Source: an uncultured Collinsella sp.
Lineage (GTDB): Bacteria; Actinomycetota; Coriobacteriia; Coriobacteriales; Coriobacteriaceae
Reading direction: 5' to 3'
Assembly: GCA_902470765.1 (NCBI GenBank)
Contig: CABRHW010000007.1
Location: 30,271-94,270 of the forward strand
Length of the DNA stretch: 64,000 nucleotides
Under the pieces are notes generated by a model. That model was given only the letters and a program-made list of their open reading frames with translations, did not search any database and was not told where the DNA came from. Positions 7,566 through 16,096 of this stretch are shown in pieces. Position numbers and translations under genes: made by a program. Position 1 is the stretch's first letter. Each line of letters begins with the position of its first letter.

Positions 7566-8477
7566 ATGAACGCTTCATCGCTTTCCTTCCAAGACATCAT
7601 CCTGCGCCTCCAGCAGTACTGGGGCGAGCAGGGCTGCGTCATTATGCAGCCCTATGACTCCGAGGTCGGTGCCGGTACCTTCCATACCGCGACCACGCTG
7701 CGCTCGCTCGGTCCCGCCGAGTGGCGCACCTGCTATGCGCAGCCTTGCCGCCGTCCCGCCGACGGCCGCTACGGCGAGAACCCCAACCGCATGCAGCACT
7801 ACTATCAGTTTCAGGTGCTCATCAAGCCGTCGCCGGTCAACGCCCAGGAGCTCTACCTGGGGTCTCTTGCCGCCATTGGCCTGGACCCCAACGACCATGA
7901 CGTCCGCTTTGTCGAGGACGACTGGGAGAGCCCGACGCTCGGCGCCTGGGGCCTTGGCTGGGAGGTCTGGCTCAACGGCATGGAGGTCACGCAGTTTACG
8001 TACTTCCAGCAGGTGGGCGGCATCGAGGTCGACCCCGTGCCCGTCGAGATCACCTATGGCCTGGAGCGTATCGCCATGTACGCTCAGGGCGTCAACTCCG
8101 TTTACGACCTGGTGTGGAGCTATCTGCCCGACGGAACGCCCATGACCTATGGCGACGTGTTCCTCGAGAACGAGCGCGAGTTCAGTGCCTATAACTTTGA
8201 GGTCGCCAACGTCGAGATGATGCGTCAGAAGTTTGACGACTACGAGGCCGAGTGCCACTCCTGCCTGGAGCGCAAGCTGCCGCTGCCGGCGTACGACTGT
8301 GTCATGAAGTGCAGCCACGCCTTCAACCTGCTCGATGCCCGCGGCGCCCTGTCCGCAGTCGAGCGTGCCAACTACATCCTGCGCGTCCGCGCCGTCGCCA
8401 AGGCGTGCTGCGAGGCCTATATGGCCGAGGTCGCCGGAGTCAACGAGAATGCCGACCAGGAAGGCGAGGTGGCGTAA
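7566..8477 (+). CDS. glyQ: glycyl-tRNA synthetase alpha subunit
   Basis: Catalytic subunit of the bacterial alpha2beta2 glycyl-tRNA synthetase (class II). Diagnostic stretches are SFQDIILRLQQYWGEQGCVI, QPYDSEVGAGTFHTATTLR, RPADGRYGENPNRMQHYYQF and FTYFQQVGG. Length of 303 residues is typical. Followed by glyS after 3 bases, so the two subunits are translated together in the stoichiometry the complex needs. Confidence 0.98.
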   Translation: MNASSLSFQDIILRLQQYWGEQGCVIMQPYDSEVGAGTFHTATTLRSLGPAEWRTCYAQPCRRPADGRYGENPNRMQHYYQFQVLIKPSPVNAQELYLGSLAAIGLDPNDHDVRFVEDDWESPTLGAWGLGWEVWLNGMEVTQFTYFQQVGGIEVDPVPVEITYGLERIAMYAQGVNSVYDLVWSYLPDGTPMTYGDVFLENEREFSAYNFEVANVEMMRQKFDDYEAECHSCLERKLPLPAYDCVMKCSHAFNLLDARGALSAVERANYILRVRAVAKACCEAYMAEVAGVNENADQEGEVA

Positions 8478-8480
8478 GCC

Positions 8481-10577
8481 ATGGCAGACGCTAAGGATTT
8501 CCTGTTTGAGATCGGTACGGAGGAAATGCCCTCTGCACCGCTGAACAATGCCGTCAAGCAGCTTGGCACCATGATCGCCAAGGGTCTCGACGAGGCCGGT
8601 CTGGCCCACGGCGAGGTCCGCGTGATCTCGAGTCCGCGTCGCCTGGCTGCACTCGTTGCCGACGTCGCCACCGCGACCGATGAGGTTCACGAGGTCAAGC
8701 GTGGCCCCGCGGCCAACATTGCCTTCGACGCTGACGGTAACGCCACCAAGGCCGCCCAGGGCTTTGCCCGCAAGTGCGGTGTGGCTGCCGAGGACCTGGT
8801 CCGTCGCGAGGATACTGACGGTCGCGAGTATGTGTTCGCCGAGAAGAACATTCCCTCCGCACCGGCTACGCCGATTCTGACCGCTCTGTGCGAGAAGACC
8901 ATCGCCGGCCTGCAGTGGCCCAACTACCGCAGCCAGCGCTGGGGTCACGAGCACGCGACGTTCGTGCGCCCGGTCCGTTGGATCTGCTGCCTTTTGGGCG
9001 AGGATGTCGTGCCCGTGTCGTTTGCCGACGTGACGAGCGGCAACACCACGCGTGGTCATCGCGTGCTTGGCCCCGGTGACCATGTGGTTGCCAGCCCCGC
9101 CGTCTACGAGCAGGTGCTTGAGGACGCCGGCGTGCTTTCTGCCGAGCGTCGTCGTGAGGCCATCCTTGCCGGTATCGCCGAGGTCGAGGCTGCCCGTCCC
9201 GGCTGCCATGTCGATACGCCCAAGAAGGTCTTTGAGGAGGTTATCAACCTCTGCGAGTGGCCGACGGTGCTCGTCGGTACCTTCGATGAGGAGTTCCTCA
9301 AGGTCCCGCACGAGATTATCTGCGAGTCCATGCTCACCAACCAGCGCTACTTCCCGATCTATGACGGCGAGGGCAAACTCACGCGTGAGTTCGTGGTCGT
9401 CTCCAACAGCAAGCCCGAGAACGCCGAGCGCGTGATCGACGGCAACGAGCGCGTTGTGCGTGCCCGTCTGGACGACGCTAAGTTCTTCTATGAGGAGGAC
9501 CTGAAGATCTCCCTCGATGAGTTCCGCGAGCGTTTGGCTAAGGTCGCCTTCCAGGAGAAGCTCGGTAGCGTGCTCGCCAAGTCCGAGCGCATCGAGCAGC
9601 TCGCGCTCGCTATTGCCCGCGAGGCTCATCTGGGCGCTCATCTTGCCGCTGACGCTGCTCGCGCCGCGCACCTGTGCAAGGCCGACCTGGTATCCAACGC
9701 CGTCGTCGAGTTCACGAGCCAGCAGGGCGTGATGGGCGGTTACTACGCCACCGCGATGGGGGAGAACGACGAGGTCGCCCACGCCATTCGCGATCACTAT
9801 CGTCCCCGCTTTGCCGGTGACGAGCTGCCCGAGGGCATCGCTGGCTGCATCGTGGCCTGTGCCGACAAGCTCGATACCATTGCCGGTATCTTTGCCATCG
9901 GCGAGCCCCCGACCGGCTCCTCCGACCCCTACGCGCTGCGTCGTGCCGCTATCGGCATTATCAACATCCTGCGCGACCGTCTGCCGATCGACCCCACGTC
10001 GCTCATCGACTTTGCCCTCGAACTCTACAGTGAGCAGGGCATTGAGTTCGACGCCGCCGAGGTCGCCCAGCAGGTTCGTGACTTCTTCCATGGCCGCCTG
10101 GTGAGCATGGCCCGCGACGAAAAGATTCCGGCCGATACCGTCGCCGCCGTCTCCGCGGTGCACATCATCGCCCCGTCCGTCTTCTTCGCCCGCTGCGCCG
10201 CCCTCGACGAGGCCCGCAAGAACGACGCTGAGACGTTCGACAACCTGGCGACCGCCTATGCCCGCGCCGCGCATATCTCCAAGCCCGAGCTTGGTGCGGA
10301 GTATGACCGCAGCCTGATGGGCGAGGTCGAGCTCGCGCTCGCCGACGCCTCCGAGGCCGCTCAGACCGCTGTCGATGCCGCCCTTGCTGCCGAGGACTAC
10401 CCGGCCGCATTTGCCGCCCTCGCCGCCCTGCGCGCGCCCATCGACCGTTTCTTCGATGAGGTCATGGTCATGGACAAGGACGAGCAGCTTCGCGATAATC
10501 GCCTTAAGCTGCTCAACCGCTTCGAGGCCGTTTTCTCCGGCATCGCCAACATCGGTGAGCTTGCCCGCAAAAAGTAA
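8481..10577 (+). CDS. glyS: glycyl-tRNA synthetase beta subunit
   Basis: tRNA-recognition subunit of the glycyl-tRNA synthetase. It begins FLFEIGTEEMPSAPL, the family signature, and has the KRGPAANIAFD and GVMGGYYA motifs. An HD-like region and the C-terminal anticodon-binding domain follow (LRDNRLKLLNRF at the end). At 698 residues it is full length. The last base run before the next gene contains an AAAAGGAG ribosome-binding site for the PPDK regulator, which starts 34 bases downstream, so the regulator may be transcribed with glyQS. Confidence 0.97.
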   Translation: MADAKDFLFEIGTEEMPSAPLNNAVKQLGTMIAKGLDEAGLAHGEVRVISSPRRLAALVADVATATDEVHEVKRGPAANIAFDADGNATKAAQGFARKCGVAAEDLVRREDTDGREYVFAEKNIPSAPATPILTALCEKTIAGLQWPNYRSQRWGHEHATFVRPVRWICCLLGEDVVPVSFADVTSGNTTRGHRVLGPGDHVVASPAVYEQVLEDAGVLSAERRREAILAGIAEVEAARPGCHVDTPKKVFEEVINLCEWPTVLVGTFDEEFLKVPHEIICESMLTNQRYFPIYDGEGKLTREFVVVSNSKPENAERVIDGNERVVRARLDDAKFFYEEDLKISLDEFRERLAKVAFQEKLGSVLAKSERIEQLALAIAREAHLGAHLAADAARAAHLCKADLVSNAVVEFTSQQGVMGGYYATAMGENDEVAHAIRDHYRPRFAGDELPEGIAGCIVACADKLDTIAGIFAIGEPPTGSSDPYALRRAAIGIINILRDRLPIDPTSLIDFALELYSEQGIEFDAAEVAQQVRDFFHGRLVSMARDEKIPADTVAAVSAVHIIAPSVFFARCAALDEARKNDAETFDNLATAYARAAHISKPELGAEYDRSLMGEVELALADASEAAQTAVDAALAAEDYPAAFAALAALRAPIDRFFDEVMVMDKDEQLRDNRLKLLNRFEAVFSGIANIGELARKK

Positions 10578-10611
10578 GCCAGCCTGCGCATAAGCGCAAA
10601 AGGAGCCCCGC

Positions 10612-11487
10612 ATGGATTGCCTGGTCACCGCTCGTCCCACCGTCATCGTTATCTCCGACTCGCTCGGTGATACCGCTTGTGAGGTGGTGCTTGCGGCGTC
10701 CGGGCAATTTGATGAAGGGGCTTTTCGCGTTTTGCGCCTGCCTAAGGTGACCTCTGTGGAGCAGGTCAAGTCATTTGTGGGGCCGCGCGTCGATGCGGAC
10801 CATCGCGATATTGCCGTGTTCCACACCATTGTCGATCCGGCGCTTCGCGCCCGCGTGCTCGATTACCTGGGTATGCTGCACATTCGCTCGGTCGACCTGA
10901 TCGGTCCGACGCTCGCCGTGCTGTCTTCGCTCGTCGGCGTGCCGCCCAAGGGTGTGGCGGGCGTGATTCACAAGACCGACGATCGGTATTTCCATCGTAT
11001 CGAGGCCATGGAGTATTTCGTTGAGCACGATGACGGTCGTGGTTGTGACGATCTGTCGGGTGCCGATATCGTGCTGCTGGGTGTGTCGCGTACATCCAAG
11101 ACGCCACTGTCGATGTATTTAGCCTATCAGGGCTACAAGGTCGCCAATGTGCCACTGGCGCATGGCATGGAGCCGCCCAAGTCGATTTACGAGGTTGACC
11201 CGATGCACCTGTTCGGCCTGATTTCGACCGTCGATGTGATTTCCGAAATTCGCGATAGCCGCTTGGGCGATGACTACGCCCGTGCCGTTGCCGGCTCCTA
11301 TGCCGAGCCCGAGAGCGTGCGCGGCGAGCTTGAGGAAGCTCGTGCCCTCATGAAGCGCTTAGGCTGCTTTGTTGTGCGTACCGACGGCAAAGCCATTGAG
11401 GAAAGCGCTGCCGAGATCATTGCTCACCTCGAAGAGATTCAAGAGGCAAGAGCCCGCCGTGCCGCCCGCCGCGCTCAACAAAAGTAG
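10612..11487 (+). CDS. pyruvate, phosphate dikinase regulatory protein (DUF299)
   Basis: Bifunctional kinase/phosphorylase of the DUF299 family that inactivates and reactivates PPDK (or PEP synthase) by ADP-dependent threonine phosphorylation and Pi-dependent dephosphorylation. The N-terminal VIVISDSLGDTA and the P-loop-like GVSRTSKTPLSMYLA near residue 160 are diagnostic. Because ppdK lies directly downstream, PPDK is the likely target rather than PEP synthase. Length of 291 residues is slightly longer than usual, with a basic tail. The stop codon TAG (11485-11487) is itself part of a palindromic repeat. Confidence 0.93.
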   Translation: MDCLVTARPTVIVISDSLGDTACEVVLAASGQFDEGAFRVLRLPKVTSVEQVKSFVGPRVDADHRDIAVFHTIVDPALRARVLDYLGMLHIRSVDLIGPTLAVLSSLVGVPPKGVAGVIHKTDDRYFHRIEAMEYFVEHDDGRGCDDLSGADIVLLGVSRTSKTPLSMYLAYQGYKVANVPLAHGMEPPKSIYEVDPMHLFGLISTVDVISEIRDSRLGDDYARAVAGSYAEPESVRGELEEARALMKRLGCFVVRTDGKAIEESAAEIIAHLEEIQEARARRAARRAQQK

Positions 11488-11543
11488 CTCACTTGGGACA
11501 AGGTTGTTTGGGTAGCTAATTTGGGACGGGGCTCTTTTAGCTA
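11485..11543 (+). repeat. tandem pair of REP-like palindromes with GGGAC core
   Basis: Two overlapping units. Unit 1 (11485-11518) reads TAGCTCACTTGGGACAAGG and ends GGGTAGCTA. Unit 2 (11513-11543) has arms TAGCTAA and TTAGCTA around TTTGGGACGGGGCTCTT. Both share the pattern TAGCT-A-TTGGGAC-GG and lie 28 bases apart in the same orientation. The core is that of the repeats around the transposase genes in this window, but the stems are unrelated in sequence. There is no transposase gene here. Confidence 0.65.
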
Positions 11544-11643
11544 ACCAAAGAGAATACTTGGAATTAATGCTGATAAATGGTAAAGCGATTTAGCAAAAAC
11601 ATCGCATCCGACCTGCACTTTCCTTGTAGTGGTATCTTCATAA

Positions 11644-11691
11644 GGTAACCACCTTTACCTACCGTTTACCGCCGGTTTTAGCACGTTTACC
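11644..11691 (+). promoter_or_regulatory. phased TTTACC repeats upstream of ppdK, possible operator array
   Basis: TTTACC occurs at 11654, 11665 and 11686, 11 and 21 bases apart, that is on the same face of the helix. A degenerate TTTAGC lies at 11677. Inverted forms occur at 11579 (GGTAAA) and 11644 (GGTAAC). A TATAGT (11733-11738) about 80 bases upstream of the ppdK start could be the -10 box. The bound factor is unknown. Confidence 0.45.
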
Positions 11692-11813
11692 AAACCGCGC
11701 ACCCTCTGCTCAAGCCTGTCCAAAACCCGCCGTATAGTTCCCTCACGGCCCGCATCCGGCGGGTCGATTCGTTACCACGGTCGTGCGCGTAAGCGCATGG
11801 AAGGGGAAGTATC

Positions 11814-14564
11814 GTGAGCGATTGCAAGAGGGTTTACCGTTTTGGAACCGACGCCCAGGGCACCTGTGTCACTGAGGGCGACAAATCCATGAACTTCGTG
11901 CTTGGCGGCAAAGGCGCAAACCTTGCCGAGATGAGCCGCATCTGTCTGCCGGTTCCCGGTGGCTTTACCATTACCTGCCAGACCTGTGTCGAGTACTCCG
12001 GTGCCGGCAACGTCTGGCCCGAAGGCGCACTCGATGAGATCGTTGCCGCCGAGGCGGACCTCGAGGCCCGTTGCGGCAAGAAACTCGGCGATGCCTCCGA
12101 TCCGCTGCTCGTGTCGGTTCGCTCGGGCGCTCCGTTCTCCATGCCCGGCATGATGGACACGGTCCTCAACCTGGGCCTCAACGACGATTCCGTCCAGGGC
12201 CTTATCGCGCAGACGCAGAACCCGCGCTTTGCCTGGGACAGCTACCGTCGCTTTATCCAGATGTTCTCCAACGTCGTCATGGGCGTCGACGCCGACCTAT
12301 TCGAGAACGCCCTGACCCAGGCCCGCCTGGTCGCCGGCGTTCGCGTCGATTCCGAGCTTTCGGCCGAGGACCTGCAGGAGCTTGTCGAGACGTTCAAGGG
12401 TATTTTCTCCGATAACGTCGAGGCGACCCTGTATCCCGAGCTTGAGGTTGCCGACGGCAAGCCCGTCTTCCCGCATGATCCGGAGCTCCAGTTGCGCCTT
12501 GCCATCCAGGCCGTCTTTGGCAGCTGGATGAACGAGCGTGCCTGCATTTACCGCAAACAGCACGGCATCTCTGACGAGCTCGGTACCGCCGTCAACGTCC
12601 AGGCCATGGCCTTTGGCAACAAGGGCGAGACCTCTGCGACCGGCGTCGCCTTTACGCGCAACCCGGCCGACGGCACCAAGGAGTTCTATGGCGACTTTTT
12701 GGTGAATGCCCAGGGCGAGGACGTCGTCGCCGGCATCCGCAACACTGAGCCCATCGCCGACCTCAAGACCACCCCGGGCCTCGAGTCCGCAGACGAGGAG
12801 CTCGAGCGCGTGTTCCTGACGCTCGAGGATCATTACCGCGATATGTGCGATATCGAATTCACCATCGAGCAGGGTAAACTTTGGATGCTTCAGACCCGCG
12901 TGGGCAAGCGCACCGCTACCGCCGCGCTGCGCATCGCTATCGAGATGGTCGAGGAGGGCCTCATCACCCGCGAGGAGGCCGTGAGCCGCATCGATCCCGC
13001 GCAGCTCGACCAGCTCCTGCACCCGCAGTTCGACGCCTCCAAGAAGTACGAGGCCCTGGCCAGCGGCCTTAACGCCAGCCCCGGTGCCGCCGTGGGCGAG
13101 GTCGTGTTCTCGAGTGACGACGCCGTCGCGCGTTCCGCCGAGGGTCACAAGATCATTCTGGTTCGTTGGGAGACCAACCCCGACGACCTGAAGGGCATGG
13201 TCGCCGCCGAGGGCATCCTGACCAGCCACGGTGGCAAGACGAGCCATGCCGCCGTTATCGCCCGCGGCATGGGTACGCCCTGCGTTTGCGGCGTTGAGCG
13301 CTTCCACATTGACGCGGCAGAGAAGGTCGTGCGCATCGAGGGCAGCGACCGCGTGCTGCGCGAGGGCGATGTCATCTCCATCGACGGCACCCAGGGTATC
13401 GTCGTCGACGGCGCGGTCGACCTGGTCTCTGCAGAGCTCACCGGCGACCTGGACACCATCCTGTCTTGGGCCGATGAGATCCGTTTGGACGAGACCGACG
13501 GTCACGCCAACCACGTGCGCGTCAACGCCGACAATCCCGAGGATGCCGAGCTCGCGCTCGAGTTTGGCGCCGAGGCCATCGGTCTGTGCCGCACCGAGCA
13601 CATGTTCCTGGGCGATCGCAAGAACATCATCCAGAGCTTTATCCTGTCTGACGATGAGGCCGTGAAGCAGCAGGCCCTGGCCGACCTGCTCAAGGTCCAG
13701 ACCGAGGACTTCCTGGCGATGTTCAAGACCATGTCCGGTCGCGATGTGGTCGTCCGCCTGCTCGATCCGCCGCTTCATGAGTTCCTGGATAATCCTCGCG
13801 AGCTCGAGGTCGCCATCACCAAGAAGGAGGCCGCCGGCGCTCCCGAGGAGGAGCTCACTGCCCTGCGCGCCCGCCTGCGTCGCATTGACGGCATGGTCGA
13901 GTCCAACCCCATGCTGGGCTTGCGCGGCGTGCGCCTGTCCGTCGTCTTTGGCGATCTGCCGCTCATGCAGGTTCGCGCCGTCGCCACGGCTGCTGCCCGC
14001 CTTATCAAGGAGGGTGTCGACCCGCGCCCCGAGATCATGGTTCCGCTCGTTTCCATCACGGCCGAGCATGTCCAGACCCGCGAGGTTATTGAGCGCGTGA
14101 TCGCCGAGGTTTCCGCCGAGGAAGGCGTCGAGCTCAATATTCCCGTGGGCACGATGCTCGAGCTGCCGCGCGCCTGCATGGTCGCCGACGAGATCGCACA
14201 TCACGCAGATTTCTTCTGCTTTGGCACCAACGACCTCACCCAGACGACCTTCGGCTTCTCCCGCGACGATGCCGAGGCCAAGTTCATTCCGCTGTACCTG
14301 CACAAGAAGATCCTGAAGGACAATCCCTTCGAGACCATCGACACGGCGGTGCTGGAGCTCGTGCGCTTGGCCGTCGAGAAGGGCCGCGCCACCAATCCCG
14401 ACATGCACTTTGGCGTGTGCGGCGAGCACGGCGGCGACCCCAAGTCCATCAAGGGCCTGTTTAACGTGGCCGACGTGGACTACGTGTCCTGCTCGCCCTA
14501 TCGCGTGCCCCTCGCGCGCCTGGCTGCCGCTCAGGCCAAGCTCGAGGCCAAGCGCAACGCCTAG
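11814..14564 (+). CDS. ppdK: pyruvate, phosphate dikinase
   Basis: Interconverts pyruvate + ATP + Pi and PEP + AMP + PPi. In anaerobic fermenters it can run in the glycolytic direction to gain ATP from PPi. Domains in order: ATP-grasp (N-terminal, GGKGANLAEMSRI, then SVRSGAPFSMPGMMDTVLNLGLND); the swivelling phospho-histidine domain with catalytic His in GGKTSHAAVIARGMG; and the C-terminal PEP-utilising TIM barrel (GLCRTEHMF, FGTNDLTQTTFG, CGEHGGDP). At 916 residues it is slightly longer than the usual 870-890. GTG start at 11814 has GGAAGGGGAAG upstream. The dedicated regulator gene lies just upstream. Confidence 0.98.
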   Translation: MSDCKRVYRFGTDAQGTCVTEGDKSMNFVLGGKGANLAEMSRICLPVPGGFTITCQTCVEYSGAGNVWPEGALDEIVAAEADLEARCGKKLGDASDPLLVSVRSGAPFSMPGMMDTVLNLGLNDDSVQGLIAQTQNPRFAWDSYRRFIQMFSNVVMGVDADLFENALTQARLVAGVRVDSELSAEDLQELVETFKGIFSDNVEATLYPELEVADGKPVFPHDPELQLRLAIQAVFGSWMNERACIYRKQHGISDELGTAVNVQAMAFGNKGETSATGVAFTRNPADGTKEFYGDFLVNAQGEDVVAGIRNTEPIADLKTTPGLESADEELERVFLTLEDHYRDMCDIEFTIEQGKLWMLQTRVGKRTATAALRIAIEMVEEGLITREEAVSRIDPAQLDQLLHPQFDASKKYEALASGLNASPGAAVGEVVFSSDDAVARSAEGHKIILVRWETNPDDLKGMVAAEGILTSHGGKTSHAAVIARGMGTPCVCGVERFHIDAAEKVVRIEGSDRVLREGDVISIDGTQGIVVDGAVDLVSAELTGDLDTILSWADEIRLDETDGHANHVRVNADNPEDAELALEFGAEAIGLCRTEHMFLGDRKNIIQSFILSDDEAVKQQALADLLKVQTEDFLAMFKTMSGRDVVVRLLDPPLHEFLDNPRELEVAITKKEAAGAPEEELTALRARLRRIDGMVESNPMLGLRGVRLSVVFGDLPLMQVRAVATAAARLIKEGVDPRPEIMVPLVSITAEHVQTREVIERVIAEVSAEEGVELNIPVGTMLELPRACMVADEIAHHADFFCFGTNDLTQTTFGFSRDDAEAKFIPLYLHKKILKDNPFETIDTAVLELVRLAVEKGRATNPDMHFGVCGEHGGDPKSIKGLFNVADVDYVSCSPYRVPLARLAAAQAKLEAKRNA

Positions 14565-14602
14565 CCCCCTGCGCATCGACGCCTAGCGTAGCGCCCCTTC
14601 AT

Positions 14603-14632
14603 ACCGCCCGTCTCATTCGTGAGGCGGGCGGT
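14603..14632 (+). terminator. hairpin terminator after ppdK
   Basis: ACCGCCCG and CGGGCGGT arms with an inner CTCA/TGAG pairing around TTCG give a 13-14 bp stem. The T-tract is poor (TTATCATG), so termination may be partial or factor-assisted. Confidence 0.6.
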
Positions 14633-14677
14633 TATCATGTGCGGGTTTTGTCTTTTTGTCTGCGTAAAAAATTGTTC

Positions 14678-14705
14678 TTGCAGCAGAAACCCGCGCGTGT
14701 ATACT
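14678..14705 (+). promoter_or_regulatory. candidate sigma-A promoter of rplS
   Basis: TTGCAG, 16 bases, then TATACT, about 70 bases upstream of the rplS start. Confidence 0.55.
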
Positions 14706-14774
14706 CGAATACGTTTGTTCAACTACGTGCCGGCCAAGGTGGTACGGCACCTCTAGAAGAGTAAGGAATTGCAC

Positions 14775-15116
14775 ATGGATTACATCCGCGCAATCGAGCG
14801 TCAGCAGATCCGCGAGGACATTCCTCAGGTTCGCGTCGCCGACAACGTCAAGGTTCACTACCGCATTAAGGAAGGCGACCGCGAGCGCATCCAGGTCTTC
14901 CAGGGCGACGTCATCCGCATGGCCGGCGCCGGTGCCCGCGAGACCTTCACCGTCCGCAAGATGTCCTTCGGTGTCGGTGTTGAGCGTACCTTCCCGCTTC
15001 ACAGCCCCAAGATCGCCAAGCTCGAGGTCGTTCGTCATGGTCGCGTCCGTCGCGCCAAGCTGTACTACCTCCGCGACAAGGTGGGCAAGGCTGCTCGCAT
15101 CCCCGAGAAGCGCTAA
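14775..15116 (+). CDS. rplS: 50S ribosomal protein L19 (bL19)
   Basis: Protein at the 30S-50S interface. Signatures are RVADNVKVHYRIKEGDRERIQVFQGDVI (seen here as VKVHYRIKEGDRERIQ), AGARETFTVRK, GVGVERTFPLHSP and the C-terminal RRAKLYYLRDKVGKAARI. ATG 14775 gives MDYIRAIERQQIRED; the upstream AGTAAGGAATTG provides a ribosome-binding site. In many bacteria rplS follows trmD, but here lepB, glyQS and ppdK intervene and rplS has its own promoter and terminator. Confidence 0.97.
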   Translation: MDYIRAIERQQIREDIPQVRVADNVKVHYRIKEGDRERIQVFQGDVIRMAGAGARETFTVRKMSFGVGVERTFPLHSPKIAKLEVVRHGRVRRAKLYYLRDKVGKAARIPEKR

Positions 15117-15150
15117 GAAGATCGCAACGTCTGTCCACTCGTTTGGACAC

Positions 15151-15180
15151 AAGGGTCACCTTCGGGTGGCCCTTCTTTTT
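15151..15180 (+). terminator. intrinsic terminator of rplS
   Basis: AAGGGTCACC-TTCG-GGTGGCCCTT stem-loop followed by CTTTTT. Confidence 0.85.
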
Positions 15181-15209
15181 ATCTGATTTGCATGCAAGGA
15201 GGGTCTGGT

Positions 15210-15998
15210 ATGGCCAATATGACGAGCTCGGTTTTGGCATCGCAGGTTGCCGGAGAGCTGGCGAGCGCAACGTTTGAGGAGATCCCCGCCCTCGTGGAGC
15301 ATTATCGCGAGGACCCGCGCCAGCAGGTGATCAAGGCTTGTGAACGCGCCCTCAAACGCCATGACAAAGAGCTTGCCGAGCGCGAGCGCGTCAATGACAT
15401 GTACGAGCTTATGCATGAGCTTGGCGGCGATGGAGTGGTCGTTGGTGTCGACGAGGTGGGTCGCGGATCGGTGGCCGGTCCTTTGACGGTATGCGCCGTC
15501 TGCCTTCCTATGGAGCCGCGCGTCTGGGGCATCAACGATTCCAAAAAGCTCACGCCGGCGCGCCGCGAGTTGCTCTCAGTGAAGATTGCCGAGGTGGCGA
15601 CGGCGATCGGTTTTTGCCATATCGCGCCTAAGGATATCGATGAGATGGGCATGGCCCGTGCTATCCGTACCGCCGTTGCGGGCGCCGTGGCCGATACGGG
15701 ACTTGAACCCGACTGCGTCCTCATGGATGGCAACCCCTTGGGCGCCGTTCCCAACGAGCGCGACGTGGTGAAGGGCGATGCCAAGATCGCCTGTATCGCC
15801 GCGGCGTCCATCATGGCCAAGGTCACGCGTGACGAGATGATGGTCGAGTACGACGCCGAGTATCCCGAGTACCATCTGGCCGAGTCGAAGGGCTATGCAA
15901 GCCCCGAGCATATCGAGGCCATTCGCAAACATGGACTTTGTCCACTGCACCGCGTGAGCTTTTGCGGAAACTTTCTGCAGACTGAGCGCCTTTTCTAG
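15210..15998 (+). CDS. rnhB: ribonuclease HII
   Basis: Removes ribonucleotides from DNA, cutting 5' of a single ribonucleotide in duplex DNA. The catalytic DEVGRG motif appears in VVGVDEVGRGSVAGPL near residue 75, INDSKKLT follows, and later acidic residues lie in CVLMDGNPLG and VKGDAKIACIAAASIMAKVTRD. The C-terminal half shows HGLCPLHRVSFC. About 70 extra residues precede the catalytic core and may form a helical substrate-binding extension, as in several Gram-positive HII enzymes. ATG 15210 follows AAGGAGGG. The stop codon overlaps a palindromic repeat. Confidence 0.96.
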   Translation: MANMTSSVLASQVAGELASATFEEIPALVEHYREDPRQQVIKACERALKRHDKELAERERVNDMYELMHELGGDGVVVGVDEVGRGSVAGPLTVCAVCLPMEPRVWGINDSKKLTPARRELLSVKIAEVATAIGFCHIAPKDIDEMGMARAIRTAVAGAVADTGLEPDCVLMDGNPLGAVPNERDVVKGDAKIACIAAASIMAKVTRDEMMVEYDAEYPEYHLAESKGYASPEHIEAIRKHGLCPLHRVSFCGNFLQTERLF

Positions 15999-16039
15999 GT
16001 CAATTGTGGAGACAGGGACCTCAGGGGTTTTATTAACCT
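15997..16039 (+). repeat. REP-like palindrome after rnhB
   Basis: Arms AGGTCAAT and ATTAACCT (7 of 8 complementary) enclose a G-rich loop containing GGAGACAGGGACC. It begins inside the rnhB stop codon, as do the repeats after rsfS and the PPDK regulator. The core is a weaker match (GGGACC) to the GGGACGG consensus. Confidence 0.45.
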
Positions 16040-16047
16040 GCTGGTAG

Positions 16048-16089
16048 CGGGCCGTATGCAACACCATTGCTGCGTACGGCCCGTTTTTT
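16048..16089 (+). terminator. intrinsic terminator downstream of rnhB
   Basis: 13 bp stem CGGGCCGTATGCA / TGCGTACGGCCCG (one G-T pair) with a 10-base loop, followed by six T. Confidence 0.85.
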
Positions 16090-16096
16090 GACGGCA

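Noticed and set aside
7575..10829. Very long open frame of 1084 codons on the minus strand opposite glyQS, with similar ones opposite adhE (33047-35386), ppdK (12297-14576) and lepA (49332-51131).
   Set aside because: These are mirror frames of highly biased, G/C-ending codons in known genes. They lack ribosome-binding sites and protein features.
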